Source: Pseudomonas citronellolis
GTDB lineage: Bacteria > Pseudomonadota > Gammaproteobacteria > Pseudomonadales > Pseudomonadaceae
Assembly: GCF_029335315.1 (NCBI RefSeq)
Contig: NZ_JARJLT010000047.1
Coordinates: 1 to 64,000, forward strand
Reading direction: 5' to 3'
Length of the DNA: 64,000 bases
Shown: positions 24,790-34,138 of the stretch, one piece after another
How the letters are laid out: every line of letters starts with the position of its first letter
Numbering within the stretch: the first letter of the stretch is position 1
The notes under the pieces: model-generated
What the model was told of the DNA's origin: nothing
The model's database searches: none
Seen by the model: the letters and a program-made list of their open reading frames with translations, nothing else
Program-made: the position numbers and the translations under genes

Positions 24790-25851
24790 CTAGCTGTCGC
24801 TGCAGACCAGGCGGTTGCGCCCCAGCGCCTTGCCGCTGTAGAGGCGGCGATCGGCGCAGCGGTACAGCGCCTCGATGTCCTGGCCGTCGCGCGGCCATTC
24901 GGCCAGGCCGAAGGTGGCCGACAGCGGGATGAAGTTGCCGCGGTAGAGCAGCGGGTTGGCCACCAGGTCCAGGCGCAGGCGCTCCACCAGCGGCTCGGCG
25001 TCCTGGCGCCCGGTGTTGCGCAGCAGCAGGGCGAACTCCTCGCCACCCAGGCGACCGACCATGTCGCTGGCGCGCAGGTGCATGCGCAGGCGCGCGCAGA
25101 TCAGTTGCAGGGCCTTGTCACCGGCGTCGTGGCCCCAGCGGTCGTTGACGGTCTTGAAATGGTCCACGTCGAGCACCACCAGCACCCAGCGCGAGGCTCC
25201 CGCGCGGGCCTCTTCCTGGCAGCGCAGCAGCGCGCGCTGGAAGGCTTCGCGGCTGGCCACCCCGGTCAGCGCGTCGCTCAGCGCCATGCGCCGCAGCTGC
25301 TGCTGGGCCTGGGCGCGGCGGGTTTCGTAGATGTGCACGAAGGCCAGGATCAGTACGCCGCAGATCAGCGCGTTGCCCAGGTCGATCATCCCCGGGGCGT
25401 CCAGGCGCATCGGGTGCTGGCGCAGGTAGAGCAGGATGGCCACCGCCACGAACGGCACCGAGAGCAGGAAGCCGCGCCGCGCGCCGAGCATCAGGTAGGC
25501 GATCACCGGCATGAAGTACAGCCAGACGAAGGCCGTGACCGAGGCGGCGGGCATGATGATGATGTAGACGAGGAAGCTGAAGGTCGGCAGCAGGTAGGCG
25601 TAGATCCACGGCGTCAGGTTGACGACCCGTTTCAGGCGCCGCGTGGCCCACAACAGCAGCGCGCAGACGCTGGCCTCGAGCGCGGCCAGCAGGTAGTTGC
25701 CGGACAGCGTCTGCAACACCGAGAAGACCGCCAGGGTCACGCCGGTACTGAAGAAGATCAGGCGCATCAGCAGGCGCTGGTCGGCCAGGTCCAGGCCGCC
25801 GCTGCCGGCCCCGGGCTCGCCCGCCGCGTTCACATCCAGCTTGTTGTCCAT
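24790..25851 (-). CDS. Membrane-bound diguanylate cyclase (GGDEF)
   Basis: A 353-aa protein. About six hydrophobic helices (residues 30-185) anchor it, followed by a GGDEF domain that makes cyclic-di-GMP from GTP. The active-site motif is RLGGEEF near residue 268. Five residues before it RASD forms an intact RxxD inhibitory site, so product feedback is likely. DSDALTGVASREAFQ-type wording (here LSDALTGVASREAF) marks the domain start. I start at ATG 25851 (MDNKLDVN), preceded by GGAAAGG, rather than at an in-frame site at 25917. No known sensor domain is seen; the membrane part may sense. Single gene. Confidence 0.87.
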   Translation of the reverse strand: MDNKLDVNAAGEPGAGSGGLDLADQRLLMRLIFFSTGVTLAVFSVLQTLSGNYLLAALEASVCALLLWATRRLKRVVNLTPWIYAYLLPTFSFLVYIIIMPAASVTAFVWLYFMPVIAYLMLGARRGFLLSVPFVAVAILLYLRQHPMRLDAPGMIDLGNALICGVLILAFVHIYETRRAQAQQQLRRMALSDALTGVASREAFQRALLRCQEEARAGASRWVLVVLDVDHFKTVNDRWGHDAGDKALQLICARLRMHLRASDMVGRLGGEEFALLLRNTGRQDAEPLVERLRLDLVANPLLYRGNFIPLSATFGLAEWPRDGQDIEALYRCADRRLYSGKALGRNRLVCSDS

Positions 25852-26087
25852 GGCTACCTTTCCCTGGCCCCGCCCGGACGGCGGAACACCGCGCGGAAGG
25901 ACCGCCGACGCTTCCACGTGCCGTCGATTCTAGCCATTCCCGCCAGCGCAGATGACCGCCGGTCGTCGCCCGACGGAAAGAACTGAAGGATTTCGTCAAA
26001 CATTCGGCCAGCGCCGCGCGCCAATCGCCCGGCAGCTTCGCCGGGCCTGGACTAGCCTTGCGGGGATGCCAATCACGGAGGGCGCCC

Positions 26088-26507
26088 ATGCGCTTGTTCA
26101 TCGCTTCGCTGTCGCTGCTGGCCCTGGCCGGCTGTTCTTCCTACCAGGCCAAGGAAAGCGATTCGGTCCCCGCCGAGCGCCTGCTGGGCTTCCAGCAGGA
26201 CAACGGTGCCTCGGCGAAAGTCGAGGTCGCGCGCGACCTGGGCTTCCTCGGCGGCGGCTGCATGATCGCCCTGCAGATCGACCGCCAGCCGGCGGCGCTG
26301 ATCGCCGTGGGCGAATCCGCCAGCTTCCACCTGCCGCCCGGCCAGCACATCGTCGGCATCGGCATCGACGACAAGGGCCCGGGGCTATGCAGCAGGGGCC
26401 ACCTGCGGCGCGAACTGGCCGTCGACCTGACCTCCGGGCAGACCGCGCAACTGCGCATCCTCAGCGACGCCAACAGCGGCTTCGACATCCTTCCCGCGCA
26501 ACGCTGA
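26088..26507 (+). CDS. Small lipoprotein of unknown function
   Basis: A 139-aa protein with a lipoprotein signal (MRLFIASLSLLALAGC, Cys16). The mature part is a single small domain with HLPPGQHIVGIGIDD and two further cysteines (GGGCMIAL, GLCSRG) that may pair. It resembles small Pseudomonas envelope lipoproteins of unknown role; I do not recognise the family. The ATG at 26088 has GGAG upstream. It is convergent with the HIT gene. Confidence 0.7.
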   Translation: MRLFIASLSLLALAGCSSYQAKESDSVPAERLLGFQQDNGASAKVEVARDLGFLGGGCMIALQIDRQPAALIAVGESASFHLPPGQHIVGIGIDDKGPGLCSRGHLRRELAVDLTSGQTAQLRILSDANSGFDILPAQR

Positions 26508-26543
26508 ACGTCCGGCGGGGCCCGCCGCCCCGCCCTTCCCGCC

Positions 26544-26981
26544 TCAACCCTCGAGACGTGCCACCAGGCGCGCCCGCAGCTGCTCCAGCTCGCCGGCGTC
26601 GGCCTTCTGCGCGGCGTGGATGCCCAAGCCCTGGCCGGCGTAGCGCGGCACGATGTGCATGTGGATATGGAACACCGTCTGCCCGGCCGGCGCGCCGTTG
26701 AACTGGGCCACCTGGACGCCATCCGGGCTCAGCTCGTCGACGATCACGCGGGTCAGCCGCTGCACCACGCCCATCACCTTGCACAGGGCATCGGGGTCGA
26801 CTTCGAGGATGTTGCGCGCGGCGCTGCGCTTGGGGATCACCAGGGTATGGCCGTGGGACTGCGGGAACAGGTCGAGGAAGGCGAGCACGTCGTCGTCCTC
26901 GTACAGCTTGTAGCAGGGGGCTTCGCCGCGAATGATCTGGGCGAAGATGTTCTGCGCATCGTAGGTGCCTTGCAGGCTCAT
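26544..26981 (-). CDS. HIT family protein (histidine triad nucleotide hydrolase)
   Basis: A 145-aa HIT-fold protein. The histidine triad HIHMHIVPR is near residue 104, with an upstream HGHTLVIPKR and a conserved NG in VAQFNGAPAGQTVFH. These proteins hydrolyse nucleoside phosphoramidates or adenylylated compounds. Start is ATG 26981 (MSLQGTYDAQN), where similarity begins; in-frame codons further upstream look non-coding. It is divergent from the glutathione transferase gene. Confidence 0.88.
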   Translation of the reverse strand: MSLQGTYDAQNIFAQIIRGEAPCYKLYEDDDVLAFLDLFPQSHGHTLVIPKRSAARNILEVDPDALCKVMGVVQRLTRVIVDELSPDGVQVAQFNGAPAGQTVFHIHMHIVPRYAGQGLGIHAAQKADAGELEQLRARLVARLEG

Positions 26982-27107
26982 GACGCTGTCCTTGAGCGGT
27001 GGATCGGAGGCGCCAACCATACCGGCTCGCGACGTCGCTGGCACCTCCCCCGTCGGCGGCCAAGGGGCGTATGCTCGGGATTTTTGACGTCAGAACCGGA
27101 GTACCCC

Positions 27108-27812
27108 ATGCCTTCGCTCGCCGACTTCCCGATCACCCGCAAATGGCCCGCCACCCGCCCCGACGTCCTGCAGCTGTACTCGCTGCCCACGCCCAACGGG
27201 GTGAAGGTGTCGATCGCCCTGGAGGAGACCGGCCTGGCCTACGAGCCGCACCTGGTCAGCTTCGAGCGCAACGACCAGATGAGCCCGGAATTCCTCTCGC
27301 TGAACCCGAACAACAAGATTCCGGCGATCCTCGACCCCAACGGCCCCGGCGGCCAGCCGCTGGCGCTGTTCGAGTCCGGCGCGATCCTCATCTACCTGGC
27401 CGACAAGACCGGCCAGTTGCTGCCGCAGGACCCGGCGCGGCGCTATGAAGCGATCCAGTGGCTGATGTTCCAGATGGGCGGCATCGGCCCGATGTTCGGC
27501 CAGATCGGCTTCTTCAACAAATTCGCCGGCCGCGAGTACGAGGACAAGCGCCCGCTGAACCGCTACGTGGAGGAATCCCGGCGCCTGCTGGCGGTGCTCG
27601 ACCAGCGCCTGGAAGGCCGCGACTGGGTGATGGGCAAGGACTATGGCATTGCCGACATCGCCATCTTCCCCTGGGTGCGCAACCTGGTGGGCTTCTATGA
27701 GGCCGACGACCTGGTGCAGTTCGAGCGCTTCGCGAACGTGAAGCGGGTGCTGGAGGCGTTCCTGGCGCGGCCGGCGGTGCAGCGGGGGTTGGGGATTCCG
27801 GAGCGGGGTTGA
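27108..27812 (+). CDS. Glutathione S-transferase family protein (YghU/YfcG-like)
   Basis: A 234-aa protein with a thioredoxin-like N-terminal domain (LQLYSLPTPNGVKVSIALEETGL, residues 22-44) and the glutathione-binding FESGAILIYLADKTG (near 88). The C-terminal helical domain includes WLMFQMGGIGPMFGQIGFF, typical of the Nu-class disulfide-bond reductases YghU/YfcG. A threonine/asparagine (TPNG) takes the place of a catalytic Tyr or Cys, as in that class. Role inferred: glutathione-dependent reduction or detoxification in the cytoplasm. Confidence 0.87.
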   Translation: MPSLADFPITRKWPATRPDVLQLYSLPTPNGVKVSIALEETGLAYEPHLVSFERNDQMSPEFLSLNPNNKIPAILDPNGPGGQPLALFESGAILIYLADKTGQLLPQDPARRYEAIQWLMFQMGGIGPMFGQIGFFNKFAGREYEDKRPLNRYVEESRRLLAVLDQRLEGRDWVMGKDYGIADIAIFPWVRNLVGFYEADDLVQFERFANVKRVLEAFLARPAVQRGLGIPERG

Positions 27813-27822
27813 GGTTGGGCCT

Positions 27823-28140
27823 GCAGGAGCGAGCTTGCTCGCGAACGGTGTTTCCCGGCTGCTTCAATGTTCGAGAGGGACTCCGCTCCCTCTCCCTAAC
27901 CCTCTCCCTGAAGGGAGAGGGGACCGTTGGGCAGAACGGGATGTTTTGGAGTTAGCCGGCAGCACCGAAGGTTTCCGGCTGAAACCATTCCCTCTCTCGG
28001 CACGGACAAGCCCCCTCTCCCTTCAGGGCGGGGCGCGCAGCCGAGGGCTGGGGAGAGGGGACGGACTTCGACACCGCTCCGGAGCCGAACCTGACACTAA
28101 TCGTTCGCGGGCAAGAACTAGGCGTCCCCCTCGCTCCTAC
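27823..28140. repeat. Split REPIN family C enclosing a second palindromic repeat
   Basis: The left end GCAGGAGCGAGCTTGCTCGC (27823-27842) and the right end (28101-28140, closing CCCTCGCTCCTAC) are the same inverted ends as in the 81-base copy at 45033. Here they are about 260 bases apart. The interior carries another palindromic block (about 27880-28067) with runs such as CCCTCTCCCTGAAGGGAGAGGGG and a second copy near 28010-28064. No gene is seen in this stretch. Confidence 0.75.
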
Positions 28141-28155
28141 GAAAAGCAATCAGCG

Positions 28156-31100
28156 TCAGGCCTCGACCTGGCTCCACTGCTTGCTCAGGCGCTTGTCCGA
28201 CACCGGCACCCTGGTGCCCAACTGTTGGGCGAACAGCGATACGCGGTATTCCTCCAGCATCCAGCGGTACAGCAGCAGTTCCGGGTCGCGTTTGCCTTCC
28301 TGGGCGTGCTTGGCCTGGCGGGCCTTGTACTGGTCCCAGTAGCCGGCCATCTCGCCGCTCCAGACGCGGTCGCGCTGGACCTGCCCGGCGACCTTGTCCA
28401 GGCGCTGTTCCACCGCCTTCAGGTAGCGCGGGTATTCCTTCAGCCACTCCAGCGGGGTGTCGCGGACGAAGCCGGGGTAGACCAGGTTGGCCAGTTGCCC
28501 CTTCACGTCGTTGAGCGGCACGGTCATGGCCAGGTCGACCTTGCCCTTGAAGCGTTTCTGCAGGCCGTGCCACAGCTTGAGGATGTCCAGCACCAGGCGC
28601 GCCAGGCGCTCGGCGTGTTCGTTCCAGGCGCCGCGTTTCTTCTCGGCGAGGGACGCCAGGCCGGCGCCGTCGCGGGGCAGGCTGGCCTCGCCGTCGAGGA
28701 TGCAGCTGTCCAGGCTGGCCAGGAGGATGTCCTCGACCAGCGCCTCGACGCGGCCCAGCTCGCGGTACAGCAGGCCCATCTCGGTCTGTCCCGGCAGCCT
28801 GCCGCGGAGGAACTTGGCCGGCTCGGCGAGCTGTTGCAGGAGCAGGCGCTGCAGCGCGCGGCGGTGCTGGAACTCGGCCTCGGCCTGGGTCGGGAAGCGG
28901 TTTTCCTTCACCTCCCCGCCCTCTTCCACCAGCGCCGGGTAGACCGTCATCGACAGCCCGGCGATCTTCTGCTGGGCCTTTTCCGCCACTTCGGCGAAGC
29001 CCTTGGCTTCCACCGGTTTCTGCGGCTTGTCGGCCTGGGGGATGGCCAGGGCGGCCTGGCTGGCTTCGGCGAAGCGCGCGGTCAGCTCGGTCAGGTCACG
29101 GCCTTCGCCGAGGAACTTGCCGCGCGCGTCCACCACTTCGATGTTCATGCGCAGGTGGCTTTCCACCTGGGTCTCGGCTTCGGCCCAGGCTTCCTCGGCC
29201 ACGCGGCTGCCGGTCATGCGTTGCAGCTCGCGGCCCAGGGCTTCGGATAGCGCGCCCTCGGCGAAGGTCATCTTGCTCAGCGCGGCGCGGACGAAGTCCG
29301 GCACCGGCACGAAGTTCTTGCGGATGGCCTTGGGCAGGTTGCGCACCAGGGCCACGCACTTGGCCTCCAGCAGGCCCGGCACCAGCCATTCCAGGCGCTC
29401 GGCCGGCAGTTGCGGCAGCAACGGCGCGGGCACGCGCAAGGTCACGCCGTCGCGCGGGTGGCCCGGTTCGAAGTGGTAGGTCAGCGGCAATTGCAGCTCG
29501 CCCAGGCGCAGCCGGTCGGGGTAGAGACCGGCGGTGACTTCGCTGGCGTCGCGGGCCAGCACGTCTTCCTCGCGCATGATCAGCAGGTCGGGCTGCTGCT
29601 TGTGCTCGCGCTCGTACCACTTCTCGAAGCTGGCGGTCTGGTAGATGTCCGCCGGCACCCGCGCGTCGTAGTAGCCGAACAGGGTTTCCTCGTCGGCGAG
29701 GATGTCGCGGCGGCGCGCCTTGGCCTCCAGCTCGTCGAGCTTCTCCAGCAACAGGCGGTTGGCGTTCAGGCACTTGGCGCGGCTGTTGATCTCGCCGCGC
29801 ACCAGGGCTTCGCGGATGAACAGCTCGCGCGCCACCGGCGGGTCGATCGGGCCGTAGTGCACGGCGCGGCGGCCGACGATGATCAGCCCGTAGAGGGTCA
29901 CCTGCTCGTAGGCCACCACCTGGCCGCGCTTCTTCTCCCAGTGCGGTTCCAGGTGGTTCTTCTTCACCAGGTGCGCGGCCAGCGGCTCCAGCCAGTCCGG
30001 CTCGATCTTTGCCACCATGCGCGCGAACAGCTTGGTGGTCTCCACCAGTTCGGCGGCCATGATCCACTGCGGCTTCTTGCGGCCGATCACGCTGGAGGGG
30101 TGCACCCAGAAACGCCGCTGGCGCGCGCCCAGGTAGTCGCCGTCCTCGCTCTTCTGGCCGATCTGGCTGAGCAGGCCGGAGAGAATGGCCTTGTGCACGG
30201 CGGCGTAGTCGATGTCGCGCTGCTTCGCCTCGGGCTCACCGCTTTTGTAGGAGCGAGCTTGCTCGCGAACCTGCTTGGCACCATTGTCGACAGTGGGCTG
30301 ACGGCCCTTGTTGTCCAGGGGTTTCGCAGCGCTGGGCTGTTCGCGAGCAATGGCTGAGGCGCCCCCCTCGCTCCTACCAGGGCCACGTTCTGGCTTGGTG
30401 AACGGCAGCTGCAACTCGCGACAGATCAGGGTGAGCTGGCGGTGCGCGTCGCGCCACTCGCGAAGTCGCAGGTAGTTGAGGAAGTTCTTCCGGCACCAGC
30501 TGCGCAGGGCGTTGGAGCCCAGCGCCTGGCGCTGTTCCTCGAAGCCGCGCCAGAGGTTGATCAGCGCGGCGAAGTCGGAGTCCGGGTCCTTCCACTGCGC
30601 GTGGGCCTGGTCGGCGGCCTGCTGGCGCTCGATCGGGCGCTCGCGCGGGTCCTGCACGGAGAGCGCGCTGGCTACCGTCAGCACTTCGGCGAGGCTGCCG
30701 TGGTTGGCCGCTTCCAGCAGCATGCGGCCCAGCCGCGGGTCCACCGGCAGACGCGCCAGCTGGCGGCCCAGCGGGGTCAGCTGGCCCTCGCGGTTCACCG
30801 CCGAGAGTTCCTGCAGCAGGGTGAAGCCGTCCTTGATCGCCTTGCCGTCCGGCGGCTCGATGAAGGGGAAGGCCTCGATGTCGCCCAGGCGCAGGTGGAG
30901 CATCTGCAGGATCACCGCCGCCAGGTTGGTGCGGAGGATTTCCGGGTCGGTGAAGGCCGGCCGGCCATTGAAGTCGTCTTCGCTGTACAGGCGCACGCAG
31001 ATGCCCGGCTCGACCCGCCCGCAGCGGCCCTTGCGCTGGTTGGCGCTGGCCTGCGAGACCGCCTCGATGGGCAGCCGCTGGACCTTGGCGCGGTAGCTGT

Positions 31101-32241
31101 AGCGGCTGATGCGCGCGGTGCCGCTGTCGATCACGTAGCGGATGCCCGGCACCGTCAGCGAGGTTTCGGCGACGTTGGTGGCCAGCACGATCTTGCGTCC
31201 CGGCATGGGCGCGAAGATTTTCTGCTGCTCCGCCGGGGTCAGGCGCGCGTACAGCGGCAGCACCTCGGTGTGGCGCAGGTTGGCTTTGCGCAGCATGTCG
31301 GCGGCGTCGCGGATTTCACGCTCGCCGGGGAGGAACACCAGCACGTCGCCGGGGCGCTTGCCGATATCGCGCTCGTGGGCGGCGATCTCGTCCAGCGCGC
31401 GGAGGATGCCCTGGTCCACGGACAGGTCGTCGAACAGCGCCTCGCCGTCCTCGTCCACTTCGGCGGCCAGCGGGCGGTACCAGGTGTCCACCGGGTAGGT
31501 GCGCCCGGAAACCTCGACGATCGGCGCATCGCCGAAGTGCCTGGAGAAGCGCTCCAGGTCGATGGTCGCCGAGGTGATGATCAGTTTCAGGTCGGGCCGG
31601 CGCGGCAGCAGGGTCTTGAGGAAGCCGAGGAGGAAGTCGATGTTCAGGCTGCGCTCGTGGGCTTCGTCGACGATGATCGTGTCGTAGCGTTCCAGGTAGC
31701 GGTCGTGCTGGGTCTCGGCCAGCAGGATGCCGTCGGTCATCAGCTTGACCAGGGTGCTGTCGTCGCTCTGGTCCTCGAAGCGCACCTGGTAGCCAACCAG
31801 CGAGCCCAGCGGCGTACCGATTTCCTCGGCGACCCGCGTGGCGACGCTACGCGCCGCCAGCCGGCGCGGCTGGGTGTGGCCGATCAGGCCGTGGGTGCCG
31901 CGGCCCAGCTCCAGGCAGATTTTCGGCAGCTGGGTGGTCTTGCCCGAGCCGGTCTCGCCGGCGATCACCACCACCTGGCTCTTGAGCAGGGCGGCCTTGA
32001 TCTCGTCGCGCTTGGCGGCGATCGGCAGGCTGTCGTCGTAGCGAATCTGCGGGATGCTCGCGCGGCGCGCCTCGACCTTGGCGCAGGAGGCCTGGAAGCG
32101 CTCGACCCACTGCGCCAGCTTGCCGTCGTCGGCGTGCTTGCGCAGTTCGTGGAACTGCCGGCGCAGGCGATGGCGGTCGCGGATCAACGCGTGGTCGAGG
32201 CGTTGCAGGAGCTGTTCGGGGCTGGGCGTTACGTCGGTCAT
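28156..32241 (-). CDS. hrpA: ATP-dependent RNA helicase HrpA
   Basis: A 1361-aa DEAH-box helicase. Walker A GETGSGKTTQLP (near 93), DEAHERSLN (near 190), TSATID (near 222) and the motif VI region RKGRCGRV (near 405) give the helicase core, and a long C-terminal region follows that matches E. coli HrpA, including the end QQLGT and VSDKRL. HrpA helps rescue stalled ribosomes and process mRNA. It is about 60 residues longer than I expect: residues about 622-665 are encoded by an in-frame REP-type repeat (30247-30377) in a linker. The reading frame is open throughout, so the protein should still be made. Confidence 0.93.
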   Translation of the reverse strand: MTDVTPSPEQLLQRLDHALIRDRHRLRRQFHELRKHADDGKLAQWVERFQASCAKVEARRASIPQIRYDDSLPIAAKRDEIKAALLKSQVVVIAGETGSGKTTQLPKICLELGRGTHGLIGHTQPRRLAARSVATRVAEEIGTPLGSLVGYQVRFEDQSDDSTLVKLMTDGILLAETQHDRYLERYDTIIVDEAHERSLNIDFLLGFLKTLLPRRPDLKLIITSATIDLERFSRHFGDAPIVEVSGRTYPVDTWYRPLAAEVDEDGEALFDDLSVDQGILRALDEIAAHERDIGKRPGDVLVFLPGEREIRDAADMLRKANLRHTEVLPLYARLTPAEQQKIFAPMPGRKIVLATNVAETSLTVPGIRYVIDSGTARISRYSYRAKVQRLPIEAVSQASANQRKGRCGRVEPGICVRLYSEDDFNGRPAFTDPEILRTNLAAVILQMLHLRLGDIEAFPFIEPPDGKAIKDGFTLLQELSAVNREGQLTPLGRQLARLPVDPRLGRMLLEAANHGSLAEVLTVASALSVQDPRERPIERQQAADQAHAQWKDPDSDFAALINLWRGFEEQRQALGSNALRSWCRKNFLNYLRLREWRDAHRQLTLICRELQLPFTKPERGPGRSEGGASAIAREQPSAAKPLDNKGRQPTVDNGAKQVREQARSYKSGEPEAKQRDIDYAAVHKAILSGLLSQIGQKSEDGDYLGARQRRFWVHPSSVIGRKKPQWIMAAELVETTKLFARMVAKIEPDWLEPLAAHLVKKNHLEPHWEKKRGQVVAYEQVTLYGLIIVGRRAVHYGPIDPPVARELFIREALVRGEINSRAKCLNANRLLLEKLDELEAKARRRDILADEETLFGYYDARVPADIYQTASFEKWYEREHKQQPDLLIMREEDVLARDASEVTAGLYPDRLRLGELQLPLTYHFEPGHPRDGVTLRVPAPLLPQLPAERLEWLVPGLLEAKCVALVRNLPKAIRKNFVPVPDFVRAALSKMTFAEGALSEALGRELQRMTGSRVAEEAWAEAETQVESHLRMNIEVVDARGKFLGEGRDLTELTARFAEASQAALAIPQADKPQKPVEAKGFAEVAEKAQQKIAGLSMTVYPALVEEGGEVKENRFPTQAEAEFQHRRALQRLLLQQLAEPAKFLRGRLPGQTEMGLLYRELGRVEALVEDILLASLDSCILDGEASLPRDGAGLASLAEKKRGAWNEHAERLARLVLDILKLWHGLQKRFKGKVDLAMTVPLNDVKGQLANLVYPGFVRDTPLEWLKEYPRYLKAVEQRLDKVAGQVQRDRVWSGEMAGYWDQYKARQAKHAQEGKRDPELLLYRWMLEEYRVSLFAQQLGTRVPVSDKRLSKQWSQVEA
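30247..30377. repeat. REPIN family C inserted inside the hrpA coding sequence
   Basis: Opens GTAGGAGCGAGCTTGCTCGC (30247-30266) and closes GTTCGCGAGCAATGG ... CCCTCGCTCCTAC ending at 30377. The ends match the intergenic copies at 27823 and 45033. It stays in frame with hrpA and encodes about 44 residues of low-complexity, charged sequence. Confidence 0.85.
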
Positions 32242-32380
32242 CGGCTGCGCTGGCGTCTATGCGGAACGCGGCCGCGCGCCTGGCGGCGGCCGTTCCGGAA
32301 GGGGGCAAAGACGCGATTGTCGCAGAGGAACGCCCCGCGTCGCCACGCCCAATGCGTGGCGGCGCGGTTTCAGGCGCGGC

Positions 32381-34066
32381 TCAGATACGGAACTGGCCGA
32401 CCAGCCTGTGCAGTTGCTCCCCCAGGCCGCTGAGGTCGCCAGCGGTGCGCGCGCCCTGCATGGCGTCGTCGGCCACCTGGTCCACGGCGCCGGCGATCTG
32501 GTGCACGCTGCGGTTGATCTCCTCGGCCACCGCGGTCTGTTCCTCGGCGGCGCTGGCGATCTGCGCGTTCATCGAGTTGATGGTGCCGATCAGCTCGGCC
32601 ATGGCGTCCAGCGACTGCCCGGCCTGGTCGGCCTGGCTGCGGGTGCGCCCGGCCATCTCGCTGGCGCGCTGCATGGCCTGCACCGAGCCTGCGGTGGTGG
32701 ATTGCAGGCGGTCGATCATCTGCTGGATCTCGCCGGTGCTCTGCTGGGTGCGGCTGGCCAGCGCGCGCACTTCGTCGGCGACCACCGCGAAGCCACGCCC
32801 CGCCTCGCCGGCGCGGGCCGCCTCGATGGCCGCGTTGAGCGCCAGCAGGTTGGTCTGCTCGGCGATCGAGCGGATCACCTCGAGCACCCCGACGATGCCG
32901 CGCACGTCCTGGCTCAGGGTGTCCAGGGCCTCGCTGCTGCTGCTCACCTCGCCGGCCAGGTCGTTGATCTGCGCCACGCACAGGCCCACCTCGCGCTTGG
33001 CCGTCTGGCCCTCGCGGTCGGTGTCGCGGGCGGCGTCGGCGGCGCGCTGGGCGCTGCGCGCGACTTCCTGGGCGGCGGCGGTCATCTCGTTGATCGCCGT
33101 GGCCACCTGGTCGGTCTCGCTGCGCTGGCCGTTCATCGCCTGCTCCGAACGCTGCGCCTGCTGCGCCACGTTGCCGACCAGGCCGGACAGCTGCTGGGTG
33201 GTGCCGGCCACCTGCTGCACCAGGTTGTGGATCTTCTCGACGAAGCGGTTGAACGACTGCGCCAGCTCGCCCAGCTCGTCGCGGCTCTCCACCGGCAGGC
33301 GGTGGGTCAGGTTGCCGTCGCCGGCGGCCATGTCGTCGAGGTTGGCCTTGATCCGCAGCAGCGGGCGGACGATGGCGTTGCCGGTCGGCACCGCCACCAG
33401 GGCGATCACCAGCAGCAGCGCCAGGGCCGAGCCGAGCATCAGCATGAGCAGGCCGTTGATCTGCTCGTGCAGTTGCTCGCGGGCCTTCTGCACGTCCACC
33501 TCGATGTCGTCCAGGTTCAGCGAGGTGCCGAACACCAGGTTCCACTTCGGCAGGTACTGCGCGTAGCCGATCTTCGGCACGATGGCGCTGCTGCCCGGGC
33601 GGGTGAAGCTGTAGTGCACGTAGTGGCTGTCGTCCTGGCCGGCGCGCACCAGCTCGCGGATGGCGTAGACCCCGTTGGGGTCGCGGAAGCCGCTGAAGTC
33701 CTCGCCTATGCGTTCTTCCGTGGTGCCCTGGAAGACCCGCACCGCGCGGCTGTCGTAGCCCCAGAAGTAGCCGCCGTTGCCGTAGGCCAGGCGCTTGAGC
33801 AAGGCCACCCCGGCTTCCCGCGCCGCGGCGTCGCCTTCGGCCGCCGCCTGGTACTGCGGGCCGACCGCCGCCAGGGCGACGTCGACGAACTGCTTGAGCT
33901 GGACCTGGCGGTCCTCGATCAGGCTCTGCCGGATCTGCTGTTCCTGCTGCATGGATAGCCGGTTCAGCGCCACCAGGGTCACGGCGCAGAGCACCAGGGT
34001 GAGGATCAGGATGGGGATCAGCGCCAGGCTCAGGACCTTGGCGCGCAAGCGCAGGGAGGGAATCAA
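32381..34066 (-). CDS. Methyl-accepting chemotaxis protein with a single Cache domain
   Basis: A 561-aa receptor. TM1 is near residues 10-32, a periplasmic sCache-type domain spans about 40-195 ([23 protein letters not shown]), TM2 about 205-230, then a HAMP domain and a long signalling hairpin with the tip [21 protein letters not shown] near 410. It would sense a small ligand and signal through CheA. I start at TTG 34066 because GGAGG lies 8 bases upstream; an ATG at 34099 is in frame but sits inside the fadD1 terminator and has no ribosome site. Ligand unknown. Confidence 0.85.
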   Translation of the reverse strand: MIPSLRLRAKVLSLALIPILILTLVLCAVTLVALNRLSMQQEQQIRQSLIEDRQVQLKQFVDVALAAVGPQYQAAAEGDAAAREAGVALLKRLAYGNGGYFWGYDSRAVRVFQGTTEERIGEDFSGFRDPNGVYAIRELVRAGQDDSHYVHYSFTRPGSSAIVPKIGYAQYLPKWNLVFGTSLNLDDIEVDVQKAREQLHEQINGLLMLMLGSALALLLVIALVAVPTGNAIVRPLLRIKANLDDMAAGDGNLTHRLPVESRDELGELAQSFNRFVEKIHNLVQQVAGTTQQLSGLVGNVAQQAQRSEQAMNGQRSETDQVATAINEMTAAAQEVARSAQRAADAARDTDREGQTAKREVGLCVAQINDLAGEVSSSSEALDTLSQDVRGIVGVLEVIRSIAEQTNLLALNAAIEAARAGEAGRGFAVVADEVRALASRTQQSTGEIQQMIDRLQSTTAGSVQAMQRASEMAGRTRSQADQAGQSLDAMAELIGTINSMNAQIASAAEEQTAVAEEINRSVHQIAGAVDQVADDAMQGARTAGDLSGLGEQLHRLVGQFRI

Positions 34067-34074
34067 GGGGGCGG

Positions 34075-34079
34075 CCTCC
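34075..34079 (-). promoter_or_regulatory. Ribosome binding site deciding the chemoreceptor start
   Basis: GGAGG on the minus strand, 8 bases before TTG 34066. It favours this TTG over the ATG at 34099. Confidence 0.6.
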
Positions 34080-34100
34080 GGAGGCAGGGACGACAACATC

Positions 34101-34125
34101 AAAAAACCCGCCGTATGGCGGGTTT
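34101..34125 (-). terminator. Rho-independent terminator after fadD1
   Basis: Stem AAACCCGCC/GGCGGGTTT with loop GTAT; minus-strand transcripts end in six U. It lies 14 bases after the fadD1 stop and separates it from the chemoreceptor gene. Confidence 0.88.
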
Positions 34126-34138
34126 CTTGGTTATCGGC

